Of a DNA stretch of 64,000 nucleotides, positions 14,272 through 27,600 are shown piece by piece. Position numbers and translations under genes: made by a program. The notes beneath the pieces were generated by a model that saw only the letters and a program-made list of their open reading frames with translations, ran no database searches and was not told where the DNA came from. The DNA is from Todiramphus chloris collaris (lineage: Eukaryota > Chordata > Aves > Coraciiformes > Alcedinidae). How positions within the stretch are numbered: the stretch's first letter is position 1; every line of letters starts with the position of its first letter. The DNA lies in NCBI GenBank assembly GCA_025345505.1, contig JANVCC010000146.1, positions 4,838,761 through 4,902,760 on the forward strand, in the 5' to 3' direction.

Positions 14272-15399
14272 GTACCAGACAGCTGTACCTGGCTGGTCTG
14301 ACTTCAGAGATGCTTTGAGTTCATCAGGTCTTGACCATCTGTGAAGCAAAAGAGCACAAGAAGACTTAAAGCTGGAGTTGCTGCTCAGAGCCCTGGGCAG
14401 CACACGTGTCTGCCCTGTCATGAAACAGAGATCCTGACAGTTCATGCATCTTTAATGATGCTGCTCAGCAGAGTACACATTTGATAGCTGAAAGCATAAA
14501 AGCCTCACCAGGAGCAGGAGTGTTAGAAGCCTTTGTCCATCTTTCAGGGCCAGATCTAGTTTCTACAGTTAATGAAAGTCCCTCTGTTAGTTTTAGCAGG
14601 ACTGGACTCAGAGCCTGAGCATCTGCATGTGAGGAAAGCCACCTCTATGAGAATCAGAGGCCAGCTTATCAGGGTTTAAACACAGATATCCCATGTTTAG
14701 GACTTTCTCCTCCATAAGAAGGGTGGCTTTACCCATCAGGTGCCCTGATAGCGATGGTACTGCACAGATGCAAGAGACTGTTACCGCAGCACTCAGATAA
14801 CCAGTTAAGTTCTCGTCAGTACTGGAGTCCAGCCCATCACAAATGTCCAGAGTTTTCAAACAAGGAGACAACACCTTTGTTCTTTAAATCAATAAACAAA
14901 CATTTAAATAATCAGCAATTAAGAACAGTGAGAACCAAGCAACACCAACAGACACATCAGGAGGCACCAGAAGCTCAGCCCTTTATCAAGGTCACTTGAC
15001 ATCAGAAATACAGTCTCACGGTTAAGCTCTCCAGCCCTCATTGTATATTCAGTATTACATAACTCACACAGCACTAAAGTAACACCAGGATCTCTTTTTT
15101 TCCCCCCCAAGGCTATTGAGACCTGGTTTAACGATGTATCAAGACAACCTAACAGAGCACAAACCCTGGGCATAAACAGTTACAGGAATGCACAAGTCAC
15201 TCCTGCCACCAACTTGGGGTTTGTTTTGCAGCATTGCAGACTTTTCCCACTTTTACTGAGCTTTTAGCAAAGCAGATGAATGCTTTCTGCCTCCTTAGTG
15301 CATCCAGCAGCCAGTCCGGGCACAGCTCTGCATCTATTGCAGGTCAGGATTTTTCTAATTGCTTTCATATGTATTCCAGCTAACTAGGTTTTTTTTTGT

Positions 15400-15628
15400 G
15401 CCAGGGGACGTTTAGATTAAACATTAGTAAAAATTTCCTCCCTGAAAGGGTTGTCAAGACTTGTCCCAGGCTGCCCAGGGCAGTGGTGGAGTCCCTGTCC
15501 CTGGAGGGGTTTCCAAGGCGTGGAGATGTGGTGCTGAGGGACAGGGGTTGGCAGTGCCCTGGCAGTGCTGGGGGAACACCTGGATTCAGTCATCTTAAAG
15601 GTCTCTTCCAACCAGAACGATTCTAAGC
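15400..15628 (+). repeat. CR1 LINE 3' fragment
   Basis: This is a sense-oriented CR1 3' UTR. It contains the 'ggctgcccagggcagtgg' block, the 'gtccctggaggggtttcca' block and a closing 'ggtctcttccaacc' followed by a degenerate ATTCTA terminus. It is 5'-truncated and non-coding. Confidence 0.85.
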
Positions 15629-17545
15629 AACGTGCTGATGACAATGTTCTCTGTGCTACAGTATTTACAATGACAAAAATTGTTTCTAATCAATATTAAC
15701 TGGAAGTTTCCTGCTCTGAGAGCTCAAGTGCTTATGAAGTATCCAGTTCCCAGTTTTACCAGCCAGCCTGATAACAGACATCACTCTCCTACAGAGTTTG
15801 TCTTTCTCATATGTTTTGACACAACAATAAACTTACAAGAAAAATAAACACCAAGAAAAATAAAAGGAACAAAGACCAAGCTGAGAGCAGTTTCACTGAG
15901 GGGTTTTGTTCACATACTCCTCTCTTTCCTAAGGAATAAAACTGTTACTTCCTAGTTCCTGGTAGGAGATTTGTGGTCTGGTCAGGTAGAGCACAGAGGG
16001 CTGGCTTCACATTGAGTTTTTCTCAACAGCCAGCGTCCCCTCTCCCCTGCAGAGCACTCCTGCTGCTTGTTTAACAGTAGCTGAGTTATTCAGCTGCTGT
16101 AAGGCTGACTGTGTGCCTGAAAACTCACACCACAAAGGGCGAAGTTCTCAAAACCCAGCCTTTGCTACTTAGGTTGCATAAACATCTGTGGCAGAAGCAG
16201 CTATTTCAGTCTGAAAGCTCAGGGGTGTGGAGTCATTAGCCAGGACAGAAACAGGGAGCTACCCCATGGCGAGTTCCCAGGAAACTGGAAGTGTAGGAGG
16301 GAAGATGGCGTTGAAGAAATACAAAAGGATATTGGGTGAAGTTCTTACAAAGCACGTGAGACACTTCTAAATTTTGATAACTGCTTAGCATTTAATTTAT
16401 CTCTCTCTTTTTTTTTTTTTTTTAATTCCACCCACAGGGAAAGGAACAAGTTTGTGAAATAAGTCCTCTCTGGAACACTCAGTGTAGGATCCCAGCAGAG
16501 TTCATGGGGTAATGACTCAGTGCTGCTACCACCAGAACTTGAACTGGGGACCTGTGGCACTAAGCACGCCCTGAAGGGAAGGGGTCAGCACCCTATTGCT
16601 CCCAGTGCTCTGCAAACCTGACTAAACTACCCTAAAACCACTCATTTTCTAAGGGTTTTTCAGAAGAATTATTCTGGAGGACACAGAAAGAAGGGAAAAT
16701 TGTGATGCTTATTCTGCATAGTCCTAATTGCTTAAGGAGTTACAATATTTTCATATTCACAAAGAAAAACACAACTTTGCAGATTTTCAGTGTAATGTTC
16801 AGGAAGAATTTGGGCCATCTGTCTCCCTGGCTGGCTGCCAACAGGCCAGAAAAGGTGTTCCTCAGTTTGATAAGATGCTCTGGCATTCTCAGGGGGCACT
16901 TGCAGTGGTTCAAGTCTGCCAACAGACCTTGACATCCGAGTTTGCCAGCTTGGGGTGCAGGCTCTCAAAAGCCAGACACTGAAGCCTTCAGGTGTGGTGG
17001 AGGAAACTACCCAGCTGTTCCTCAGAAGCTCCCACTCAGCATTTCAGGACACTAAATAACATATAACAAAAAATTCTATGCCTAAGTTTCTTTGGTAAGG
17101 TCTTGAATTTTCTTAGTGGTGGTATTTTAGAGACACATGGAGGGAGGGGCATCCCTGAAGTCAGGAGAAACATGGATTTGTATCTGTTAAGTCTCACAGT
17201 GTTGGTGAGCATTCTCAGTACAAACTATTTTCTTGACTGTGCCTTAAATCACACCAAGAATTAATTTTGATACCAATCTGATGTTAAAATATTGGTGCTT
17301 TATATCAAGGAGATACTCCTATTCCTGGCCATGAAGCAGTGGTTAAAAAAAAAATCAAAATCTGAAATAAAGTAGGAAGAAGTAAATCTTCCAGTAGCAG
17401 GAACATTGGCTTAAGTTTGCTTGCACAGATATCAGCAGAAGCCTTGTCTTATCAGACTGAGCACTTGCAAATCTCCAAGGAATGCCCAGTCCTGAAATAT
17501 CAACTCTACCGGGGGGGGGCGGGGATAAAATATCTTGCCTTTTGC
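15629..17545. other. Intergenic, no gene seen
   Basis: I see no supported gene or RNA here. The only notable item is a T run at about 16,408-16,423. Confidence 0.55.
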
Positions 17546-17777
17546 TGTACATGGTACATTTTAAGTCCTCTTTCAGGTGTGGTACTATAGGGATGTGGCA
17601 ATGCGGAAGATCCCGTGCTGTAACGGAAAGTAGGAACTAGGTAGGAAACCGCCCACGAAGGGCTGGCTCTGTTACTGGTATATAAGTGCCTGCAGCCTTT
17701 AATAAAATGCCATTTTGCCTTCTCTATGAGAGTCTGAGTCTGACAACGGACCCTCGGTGTCTCCCGGGATTTTGGCA
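17546..17777 (+). mobile_element. Alpharetrovirus-type solo LTR
   Basis: A 232-bp segment starts with TGTACATGG and ends with TTTTGGCA. It has a TATA box (TATATAAG) at 17,679-17,686 and an AATAAA at 17,701-17,706 only about 14 bases further on, followed by TGCCATTTTGCC. This tight TATA, poly(A) signal, GCCATTTT order is the layout of avian leukosis-type LTRs. No internal viral sequence flanks it, so it appears to be a solo LTR. No clear target duplication is visible, so the ends are uncertain by a few bases. Confidence 0.7.
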
Positions 17778-20700
17778 CTGAGGATAGGACATGTTAATCA
17801 CAACAGTCAGGTGCATGCATATATATGTATATAAATACAAAAACATACATACACCCACAGAGTGTAACAGAAGTTTAAAAGTTTGATTTTTGTTTAAAAA
17901 GAAAGTCAAACAATCAAAAGTCCCAGTTTTTAGCTCTCATGAATGCACGGATACTGAGACTCACTTTGGAGGCCAGGCTTTGGCACACTGCCCAGCTTGG
18001 TGGCATCGTGGGGCCGTACACGAGGAAGCCCTGGAAAGCATCCCAACGCCCAGCCTTAGCCTGGCTGATGCTGCTGTGCTCTCCCAGGAGCACGAGCGGT
18101 GCCGAGCCGAGGGGGGCTGCTGTCAGTTAAGATGGGTAGGGAGTGATGTGACAAAAAAATTCCTCTCCCGCTTCTTTTTACTAATTCAAGCAGACAGCTC
18201 TTGTTTCATTTCTTAAGGCAAGAACTGGAGTTACTGGGTTGCTATAAATTCCATATTGCCAGAAAGCGGGCGCTCTGTCTCTGCTGAAGACAGGCATGCA
18301 GCCGTGTTAGAAAAGTTTGGGTGGTTTCCTTCAGCTCTCACACATGTACGGCAAGTGGCACTAGGGCCTGGGGGAGACCCTGTACAGAGATGAGCAAGAA
18401 CTCTTGCAATAGCACTGGACAGCAGGAGACCTGCCCCTGCCTGGAGGGGCTGCAGGAAATCCACAGAAATCCCAGATGAAGAGACCCTGGAGGTGTGTCC
18501 CTGGTGGGCTCACAGCCTTATTGGGCTGACCATCTCAGCTGGGTGCTACAGGAAGCCTCTGTTTGCTGTGAATTTAATAATAACCAAGAAGACTCCTAGT
18601 CAAGATGAAGTGCTCCAGCATTGCACACAACATAACAGAGCCTCAGCAGTATTAACCCCTGAATAACTTGGCCGACACCCTTCCACCTCTTTTCCACTGT
18701 GGGAATCATCCACTTTCCCTCCTTAAAAACCAACCAGCTGATGCCTTCCATGATGCGCCAAGGTCATCAAATCAGATTCGTGAGCATCATCAAGGTGACA
18801 CGTGATGATCAGACACACCAGTGTAGATCAACCCAGAATACAGAGCAACGCTAGCAGAACACCACCTTGAGCAGTTCATTTCTGTCCTTTCTTCACACAC
18901 ATTCATGCAAGAAGTCCCTTCCTTTCAGCAGCGGTGGCCAGCATGCCCATTCCAGGGCAGCAGCTCAGCCAGTCCCCACCAAAGCTAGCAGGGCCCTGAA
19001 GGTAAGTGCTCAGGTCACCAGCACATCTGACTGAACTTGCTCAACCTGAATCCTGCATTTCAGCCCAAGCCTCAACTTACCCACACCACCACCACCACCA
19101 CCAGACAGATCCCCAACCCCCTAGCACTGCTTGGCACTAGTCCGGTGAGAAACAGGCACTGGTTTCAGCGGTGCATTTAGGAAGTGCTGCTGAAGATGCT
19201 GCAAGAGGGATTGAATTCTCTGTGGGACCACCAGGCTTTTGTCCGCATTGTAGCAGACAAAGTTACAGCAGCTCTCCAGCTTTTTTTCCTTCTGTTTTAT
19301 TACCCTTAACCTCCAGCACTCAACCCAGCCACACACAGCTATGGCAATGGTGTGGGGGGATGTCTGGAGGTGATGATCAACAGCCTCAGGAGCAGGAGAA
19401 GCAAAGCATCACACAGGAGACTCCATGCTACATATTATTTTCAGCCAACTAAAGCCTGGGAAGCAGACAGTTGCTGTAATGCTGGCAATGTGATCCCTGG
19501 TGAGATGTTTCTCTTCCCTCCTTCTCTTGGGAGATCTTCTCTGAGGAGCCACAGTAGGGAACACTGTCTGAGAGTTGTCATTAAGTCTTCTTTTAATTCA
19601 GGAGTTACAGAGCATTGCCTTATACCTGTCTGCAGCTTTTTTTCCTGTTGTTTTCTGTCTGGAAATTTGTATCTCCTACCCAGAGTGAACTTCCTTCAAA
19701 AAAAAAAAAAAAGTCTACAACCATTGCAGAGTTTCTGCAAGCAGCTCTGCTCAGGAGGAGGCAGAGACCAGAGACACCTGCCCAGAAAGAGCTCCATTTC
19801 CATCTCACCCTCAGCAGCCACCCATCCCACAAGGCTTAAGCCAAGCAAGGATCTGAGCCAGTTAGAAGCCTCCTTGGGAGCCCCTGGTGTGGGATGTTAC
19901 TGGAGTTAACCCAGTACAGAAGGAAAAAGCAACAAGTAACAAAAGGGACCAGTACCTTTTCAGATCAGGCAGCTCATTCCTTACCTCTCCAACAGCAGCC
20001 ATCTGCAAATGCAAATCAACAGACCCAGAACTTCTGAGCTTCCGTAGTTGAGACAAAACCCCCTGTGAGATAAAGCTGTGATTCTCAGCCAGACACCCCA
20101 CACACTCATTTTCCCCCTGATAAACCCTGATCTCACCTCCTGCCTACCCACACTTCGCTCCCTAACCAGCCCCACCACCAAGAGATCAGCCCCTTCCTAT
20201 GACCCCAGCAGGGGCACAGCTGGGCAGAAGCACGGGCACAGCTGGGCAGAAGCACTTTTACTCTACAAGGATTAGAGAGGCTCCAATCACATGTGCCACG
20301 GAGTTACTGCAGTAATGTTCCAAAGCGAAGTGGGGGTGGTGAACAGTTCATGCTGCCTTATTTAGTGGCAGGTGATTAGTTAAGTTGCAGGGTTGGGTTT
20401 TTTCGTTAGTGTTGTTTTTTTTTTTTCATCTTTCCCTCTTCTGCAAAAAACTTACTTTGCCCTAGGGCAGCATTGAGAGCTGACACTGACCTAATCCCTC
20501 GGCATCCCAACCCTGGCCTGCTGCAGATTTCCACCTCTGTCAGGAGTACAAACCCACGTTCCTCTCCCCGGCAGTACAATGGCCCCTGGATCCACTTACC
20601 TTCAGGCCCTGCTTAAAACCTGGGCTGCAAAACACCTTATATAATCATGAACCAAAACTCCAATCCCATTAACCCAGCAGGTGAAAATGCTATGATGTGT

Positions 20701-21404
20701 TCTCCTTGTTTGTCAAGCCCTAAAAAGCAGCCTTAACTATTTTCTAGGATTCATTCTTTAAAAGCTTACAGTTTTAGTCTCTCCTCCTTTCCCTGCTAGG
20801 GTCTTAAATCCTTTCTGCTAGCAAACATTAATTTTCTTTTGTCCTGCTAGTGCTAAAATTGACATCTCTGTTCATTGGTCTTCCTCCTTCCCCAGTACAC
20901 CTAATTGACCATTATTGCTAATAATGTCAGCAGAGATCTGAGAGGGATGTTTAATACCAACGTACCCCTAGGGGAATCAGCACAGGGAGCAGCTGGAGAC
21001 AGAAATAAGCACTGAGTTCTCCTTTCAGCCCTGCAGAGACAGGTAACGAGGTATACTCTACTCCCTCTACATTCAGAAGTTTAAGCAAATAAGTTGAAGG
21101 TTGGATCCTTGAGCACAACTTGTTTCAACACCCTTTGGAGAGGTGGACAAGTGGGAGTCAGGGTGCAGCTATGTAGAAGGAAAGAGTAAAAGTGTATTTG
21201 CACCAGATATTGGGGATAGTGGCAAAGAGCTCAAGAATGAGCCAGCGATGAGCAGACAAGGCTACAGCACATCGTGTCAGGGGACAGATAAAACACATCC
21301 CAGCTGTGTAACTCTGCTCCTGCTGAGGTCAGCAGTGCTGAATTTCCACCATGAGAAGATAAATGGTCACAGGCTGGAAGACAAGGGGTGGTGGTTTTAA
21401 AAGA
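17778..21404. other. Intergenic, simple repeats only
   Basis: No gene was recognised. A CAC trinucleotide run lies at about 19,083-19,103, and a 22-bp unit occurs twice in tandem at about 20,211-20,255. Confidence 0.55.
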
Positions 21405-21631
21405 GGGAGATTTAGACCAGGGAGAAGGATCACTGCTGAGGATGGTGAGAGCCTGGCCCAGGCTGCCCAGAGAGGTGGTCGATGCTCCATCCCTGGAACC
21501 ATTCAAGGTGAGATTGGCCAGGGCTCTAAGCACCCTGCTCTAGTTGCAGATGGCCCTGCTTCCTGCAGGAGGTTGGACTGGATGAGCTTTAAGTTCCCTT
21601 CCCACCCAAACCAGTCTATGATTCTATGACT
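21405..21631 (+). repeat. CR1 LINE 3' fragment
   Basis: This is a sense-oriented CR1 3' end. It has the 'ctggcccaggctgcccagag' block, then 'gttggactggatgagcttt' and a clear terminal repeat CTATGATTCTATGA, the usual CR1 3' microsatellite. Confidence 0.9.
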
Positions 21632-24600
21632 TGATGGAAGACTAAAGGATGGGGCTTTAGTGCTGGGACTGTGAGTCCCATGGGATTTACCAGGTGTTAC
21701 AGGGATGGGCAACGGTGCCAGCTGCATAAGTTGCTTGCCCCACAGGCAGGGAAACTGGCACAGAGGATCTCCCTGGTTTGTACAACTTCAAATTGTAACG
21801 ATTCCCCGATGCACCTTTCCAGAGCATCCCCGATGCAGATGGCTGCACTGGTGCGCTTGATGCTGATACGTGGAGGTGGGTGACAATGTCTCCGTGCACT
21901 CAGGCTCACAAGCCTTTGCTGAGATGGAAAGAATATGCTGAGGGGCTGGGCATGACAGCCATGGGGCATTTCTACCTCTGTACAAATTCTCTGCTTCCCA
22001 AAATGGCTGGTAAAGGGAGTGGAGGCAAAAATGGGAGAGAGCAGAGGAAAACAGAGCATGCCTTCTGGTGAGCTCTGACATCCAAAGGCTTTTTGTTCTG
22101 CGTTTGCTATGAAGTGGTTCTGGGAGGAGGAAAAGGGGTGACTTGAGAACATCCGCTGCTCCCCTCACGCCACATCTGCAGGCAAGGAAGGGGGATGCTG
22201 CAGGCACAAAACTAAGCTCCCTGGTATGATGCTCTCTCCACATGTCAGCCAAAGCATTTTGCATTTTATATCCCGCTTCGATTGTGTCTAACAGTTTAAA
22301 CTTCTTTATCCAAAAGCTAAATTAAAAAAAATATGTATCTTCCCATGTAGTCCTTTGAGGAAACTCTTTTCTCTGGAGAAATTCTTTTATCTTTTTGTTC
22401 AGCAAGGAAGAAATTAAACATTATCATATTAATTTTGGTTCCTCATTTAACAAAAAACTATAAGCAAATGGCTTATATGTCTAAACAGTTGTGGCAGCAA
22501 CATTAAGAAATGATGACATTAAAGGCTTGCACTTAAGTTCAAAATGTTTAAATTATACATCTCAGAAGAAACTGATGCCGTATTTAGAGCTACAACCTTT
22601 TTGTTTTCAACTAGAAATGTGAAGGAGCAAAACACTTTCAAAATATACATCCTTTTGCTTCAATGTCAAGCAAGTCTGTATGGTGCCTATGAAACAAAAC
22701 CAGATTTGGTTGTTTGGGTTTTGTTAGCTTGGGTTTATTTGTGGGTTTTTTTACTTAGATTTAAACCACAGTGCTTTCTTTAAAAATGAAGGGGCAGCCT
22801 CATTGAACATCTTCTGATGAAGCTCATGAAACAAAAATATACTGAGGACATGAAGTTTGCAAAGCTGGAGCAACGGAAATTGTCACTTCAGGATGGACTT
22901 GACTCTCTGGGTTTCTACCGGCCTGGTGGGGACTTCGCGTGTCTGTGATCCAAAGAAGTCAGTCTCAGATTTGAGGCCTGATTTCCTGAGCCAGCAAACC
23001 CTGGAGCATTTCTGTCTGCATTTCAGGAAAGGACTTCCTTCAATTCAGGAGCTGGAGCCGCTCAAACACCATTCTAGAAGGAAGAAAAATAGGAAATAGT
23101 CAGTATAGCTGCTCAGAACAAGCCATGGGGGGAGTTTCTTCTGTGGGAAATACCAAATTACTGGTTTGGGTTCAAAATCAGAACAGTGGAGTTTTGGGGA
23201 GGGTATTTTTTTGTTGGCTTGTTTTCTTAATAGCTGCTTCTCACAGAATAAGGATGTTCACACAGGAACCAGCTCCGCGTCCTGCACAGCTCTGCGTGCT
23301 CTGTCCCTCTCCTGCCAGCCCGTGCAGCGGAATACTGGAGAGTGCTTGAAAGTCAAAGTTCACCTTTAAATCATGACCCTCTACTTAAACCTTCCCCATA
23401 AGCCTGGAGCTCGAGATAAAACCCCTCTCGATGAGACCTACTCCCAGACTGTAAGGGTGTACTTTGATACCTGATAAAGCCAATTGTGTCTGCCGGCTCC
23501 TGTGATTGAAATGATGAGGGCCTGTAAAAATCTCCATCAATAGCGTGCTAAATGTGCAATTAAAGACTCATTTCCAATCTCTCTATAAGGCTTAGGACAC
23601 AACCGGTGCTGAGAGATATTTCAGCTTGCAGCACATAAAATAGCAGAGTAGGTTGAAGGTGACAGAGTATTGCAAAGTGCATTTTGAATCAGGTAAACAC
23701 GCTCGAGGGGTTGATGGTTCCTGGGAATTGTCATCTTTGCTGCCTGGGGAATCTGTTGTGTTGTGAAAAGTAGCATTCATCAGGATTTTTGAAGTGCTTT
23801 CAAGAGAATGAGCTCAAGGGTAGTATAAATATGACTTATCCCCTCCATTTTCCTATCATTATAAAGGTTGGGTTTGTTCAATACCCAGACAAATGGATCT
23901 GGGCAGTGAGGGGCAGGAAAAAGCCTCACGTGAGCAGGATCTATCACAAAAGGTACAGACATGTGTGCTTTACAGCACACTGGGAAGTCGAGCCCTCCAG
24001 AGCTGGGACATCACTCCTTCCAGTCTCAATTCATCCCTAACAAGAGGGGTTGGTGGAGTGGCTTGTGTACCCCCAGGATGCTGCAGACAGGAGGCCAGAG
24101 CAAAGCTCCCCCAGATCACACATGCTGGCCCTCTCTCAGCTTTTCCAGGCATGAATCCACAGCTTGCACCCTGTAGAAAAGCTCTGCAGCCTCCTAGCTC
24201 TTCTTTTCCAGGAAAAACACAACAAATTCCTATAAATGCCAGATTCTCTTTTGCATTTTCTCCACCCACTGGCAGCACAGAACCATCAGCTGCTCCTGCA
24301 TGAGCAAGAGCTACCGGCCATGGCTGCTGCTGCCATGGGACGCTGCTGTGGCCAAGGAGGGCAGATGCTGGGAACATGTGGGACAGTTCGTGATAGCATG
24401 TGAATAATTTGTCTTGCCCAGGTGCTGGAAAGGCCCATGGCTGCGTGGTGCCACCACGGCAGGGTACCAGCCCTCCTTCCGAGGCGGGAGGGCACCTGCG
24501 GGCAGACTGGCTCAGCTCTTCCCATTCCCAGGCCAGAGGACACTCCTGGGGCCGAATATCAAAGACTCGTTGCGAACAATGTCAGCCAAAGTGCATAAAC

Positions 24601-27600
24601 AAACCCTAAAGAGAGGTCACAGCAGTTCCCACAACAAGAAGTTACCAGCGGTTTACAAAGGATAAAAGCACAAACCCCCCGAGCCCCTGGCGCCCGGTTC
24701 CTTCCATCTGCACCACCCTTGAGCAGGAGGGTGTCCAGCGCTGGGGAAATCAAAGCTTTCCTCGCCATTGTTTCCGCAGCAGCGAGAGCGGCCCATGGCC
24801 CCCTGCCACTGTGGAGCTGGATGAAAGCAACCCGGGTCCCCACACAACTGGACCCAGGGCTCTCGCTGTCTTTGTCTCTGCCCAGTGGAGCTGCAGTAAA
24901 GCCCTTGTCCCAAGGCAGGAGGCAGAGCTGGGCTTGCTGGCCAGCCTTTCACCGCTGGAGTGCAGCTTGGGGCTCTCACAGCAGCTTTCCAACATCCACA
25001 ACAGAGCTGTGCCTCCGAAGCAGATCTTCCCAGTCCAGCGTGGCATTGCTACTCCGAAATCCACGTCCTCGTGGAGCTCTGTTAATTTGGATACCTAAAC
25101 CTGTCCTTTTAACACATGCATGAGGGCAGGGTCCTGCGATGGTGATGGATCCCATGTGAAGAGAGACCCCAGGAGCACCCCATTCACGTGCCTCCCTGGC
25201 TATGTAGTATTAACACCCTGCTATTATTTACAATCTCCTTCCCTTTTTTACACACAGATCCCTGCTGCTCCTATTGTTATACTCCTCCCTTGACTTCTCC
25301 TAGAGGACCCTACCAGTACCAGGCTGAAGGAACCCTGGATCCAAGGCAGCTTTATGTTTATTAGAGGAAATTAATGACTGAGCCTGGAAGAAACCTATTT
25401 TGACTTAACAACCTTTCTGTTGCCTTGTTTAAAAGGGCAGTTTGTTCACATTGCAGCAACTGGTAAAACTTCAAGTGCCAACAATCCAGGAGTTCCGCCA
25501 GTGTCCTTACCTACCTTTGCAAGGATGCAAGTCTCCTCTGCTTCATGCGCGACACCAGGAGCTTGCTCCAACGTGGTCTTCATCAATGGCAATACTTAGA
25601 GCAAAGCTCAAGGAGAAAGTAGTCATTGAACAAGGAACTGAAAACTCTGTTCACCGTGGCCAGCAGAAGCAAGGTTTGCTATGCAGGGACTATCTTTTGG
25701 GGAGATCTGTACCCTAAATGTGGCTTTTCATGAGAAATCCACTTAGTATTCCTCTAAAATTCCAGGAGGATGAAATCCCCCACTCCATCTCATTAAGACT
25801 GAAGGAATGTCAGGTATGTGGCAGGAATCTGGGCTGAGGAGGAGTGGGCTATATTTTAACCAAGCTGTAGTGTTGAAAAAAATAAAAATAGTAGTGATCT
25901 AAGGATCAGGATTTGAGATCTATTTCCCAGTGCTGAGCACCAATGCCAGCCAGGAGCATCATGCTAATGCACACACTTGACTCACACAAGTCTTAAGCTA
26001 AGGGACACAAAACTAAGTTTAGTGATAAAAAACCCAACCTAACCCTGCCACAATCAGAAACCAGAGCTGCATTTCCTAATACTTGAGAAGCTGTGCAAGT
26101 TGTTACACAAGAAGCTCATGAACAGCTCGAACCCAGCCCTAGCAGATGGAATCTACCTTGTGACACCTCCTCCTGTGCCTGGTGGAATCCCAGGGGCATG
26201 GCACTGGGGATACAGCTAAGGAAATTGTTCAGGACCTTCTGAAGGCATTTGGCCTCTGGAGCACTGACAGTGTTGTTAGTTGACAGCTTCTAGATCTGGT
26301 GGATTTATCTAAGCTGGTGCTGGAGGTGAGGGAGGTCATCCCCAAGGAACTGCAGCCTGTCTGCCCCAGGGGACTTCTGGTCATTCTAGTAGCAACTGAA
26401 GTTATTGTAAAATTGTGTGGAGGAGCCCTGTGAAAGCCCCTGCCAGTCCTCAAAGCAGAGCAGGAAGAGCAGCCCAGCAGGCCTTTTTCTTACCTGGATG
26501 CAGTTGGGCTGCTGTTCAAATGCAGGAACAAGTGTCAGTGAGGCAGGATAGTTTTTCTCATTACCGTTTCCCTGGCCTGAAGACCCTGAAGAACAAGTTT
26601 TTCCGCATCAAAATCTTTAGTGGAAAGAAGTCTACCCAAAAACCATTTGCACAGACTCAAACTCATCTCTGAGGAAGCCTCAGAGAAGGCAGCGAGTCCC
26701 CAGCATCCCAATCCTGCATGGAATAGTTTTTCCACTGGGTTTACAGAGCTGTTTAGAAACATGGAGGGTGCTCCAGCAAGGGTGATTGTTTAGAGAGAAG
26801 AGGAAAGTCAGCCTCAGCTGCAGCCAACAGCCTCCCACTCCTCCTGAGCATCAGGGCACTCAGGATCCCAAGTGCCTACACAGCAGCCCTGTGTGCCACC
26901 ACAGCTGCTATGAGGCTCTTGGGGCTGCAGGTTGCCATCACCTCTCCAAACTTCTCCCATCAAGAGGTCCACCACACACCCCAGCTAAATACAGAAAACT
27001 GAGCAGTTGAAAAGAGGGAGGGAGCAAAAGAAGCCTGAAGAACTCTTGACAAAGCACGGCGGGGGTTTGAGCTACTTAGAACGGAGGAGTTTTGTCGAAG
27101 CCAGCACTCGGGGACCAGCTCGCTATCTGCACAGAGCAGTGGGAGTGAGCAGTGGGAATCAGCACAGCTGCTCTGCACCTGATGGATCCAACCGGGCTGG
27201 AAATCCCACCGTATGACTTCAGGGATAATGTTAAACCCATCACAGCGTTCTCCCCTCCCCTGCTCATCCCACACAAGCTTCAAAACTTCTGGTTTATGAC
27301 TGGCTGCTACAGGAGCATTGCTGGCTGGCTCTGGAGGGATAATCCTAAATTTCAAGTGACAGTTCATGGGCATCTTCTCTTTCTTCTGAAATGCTGTCTT
27401 ACACAGCACATTAAGTATTTTGGAGATTAATCACTGGAGCACAGAGTTCTAATCTGTGTGTCCTAGCAGAGATTTAGCAAAGAACAGTTGGTGTTTGAAG
27501 TTGCTGAAGCAGAGGAAACGTAAAAAGCCTTGAAGACTACAAGCAAGGCTCGTGTGCCGCTCCAACGGAAATCTGGGACATTAAACACGTGCTCTGTGCT

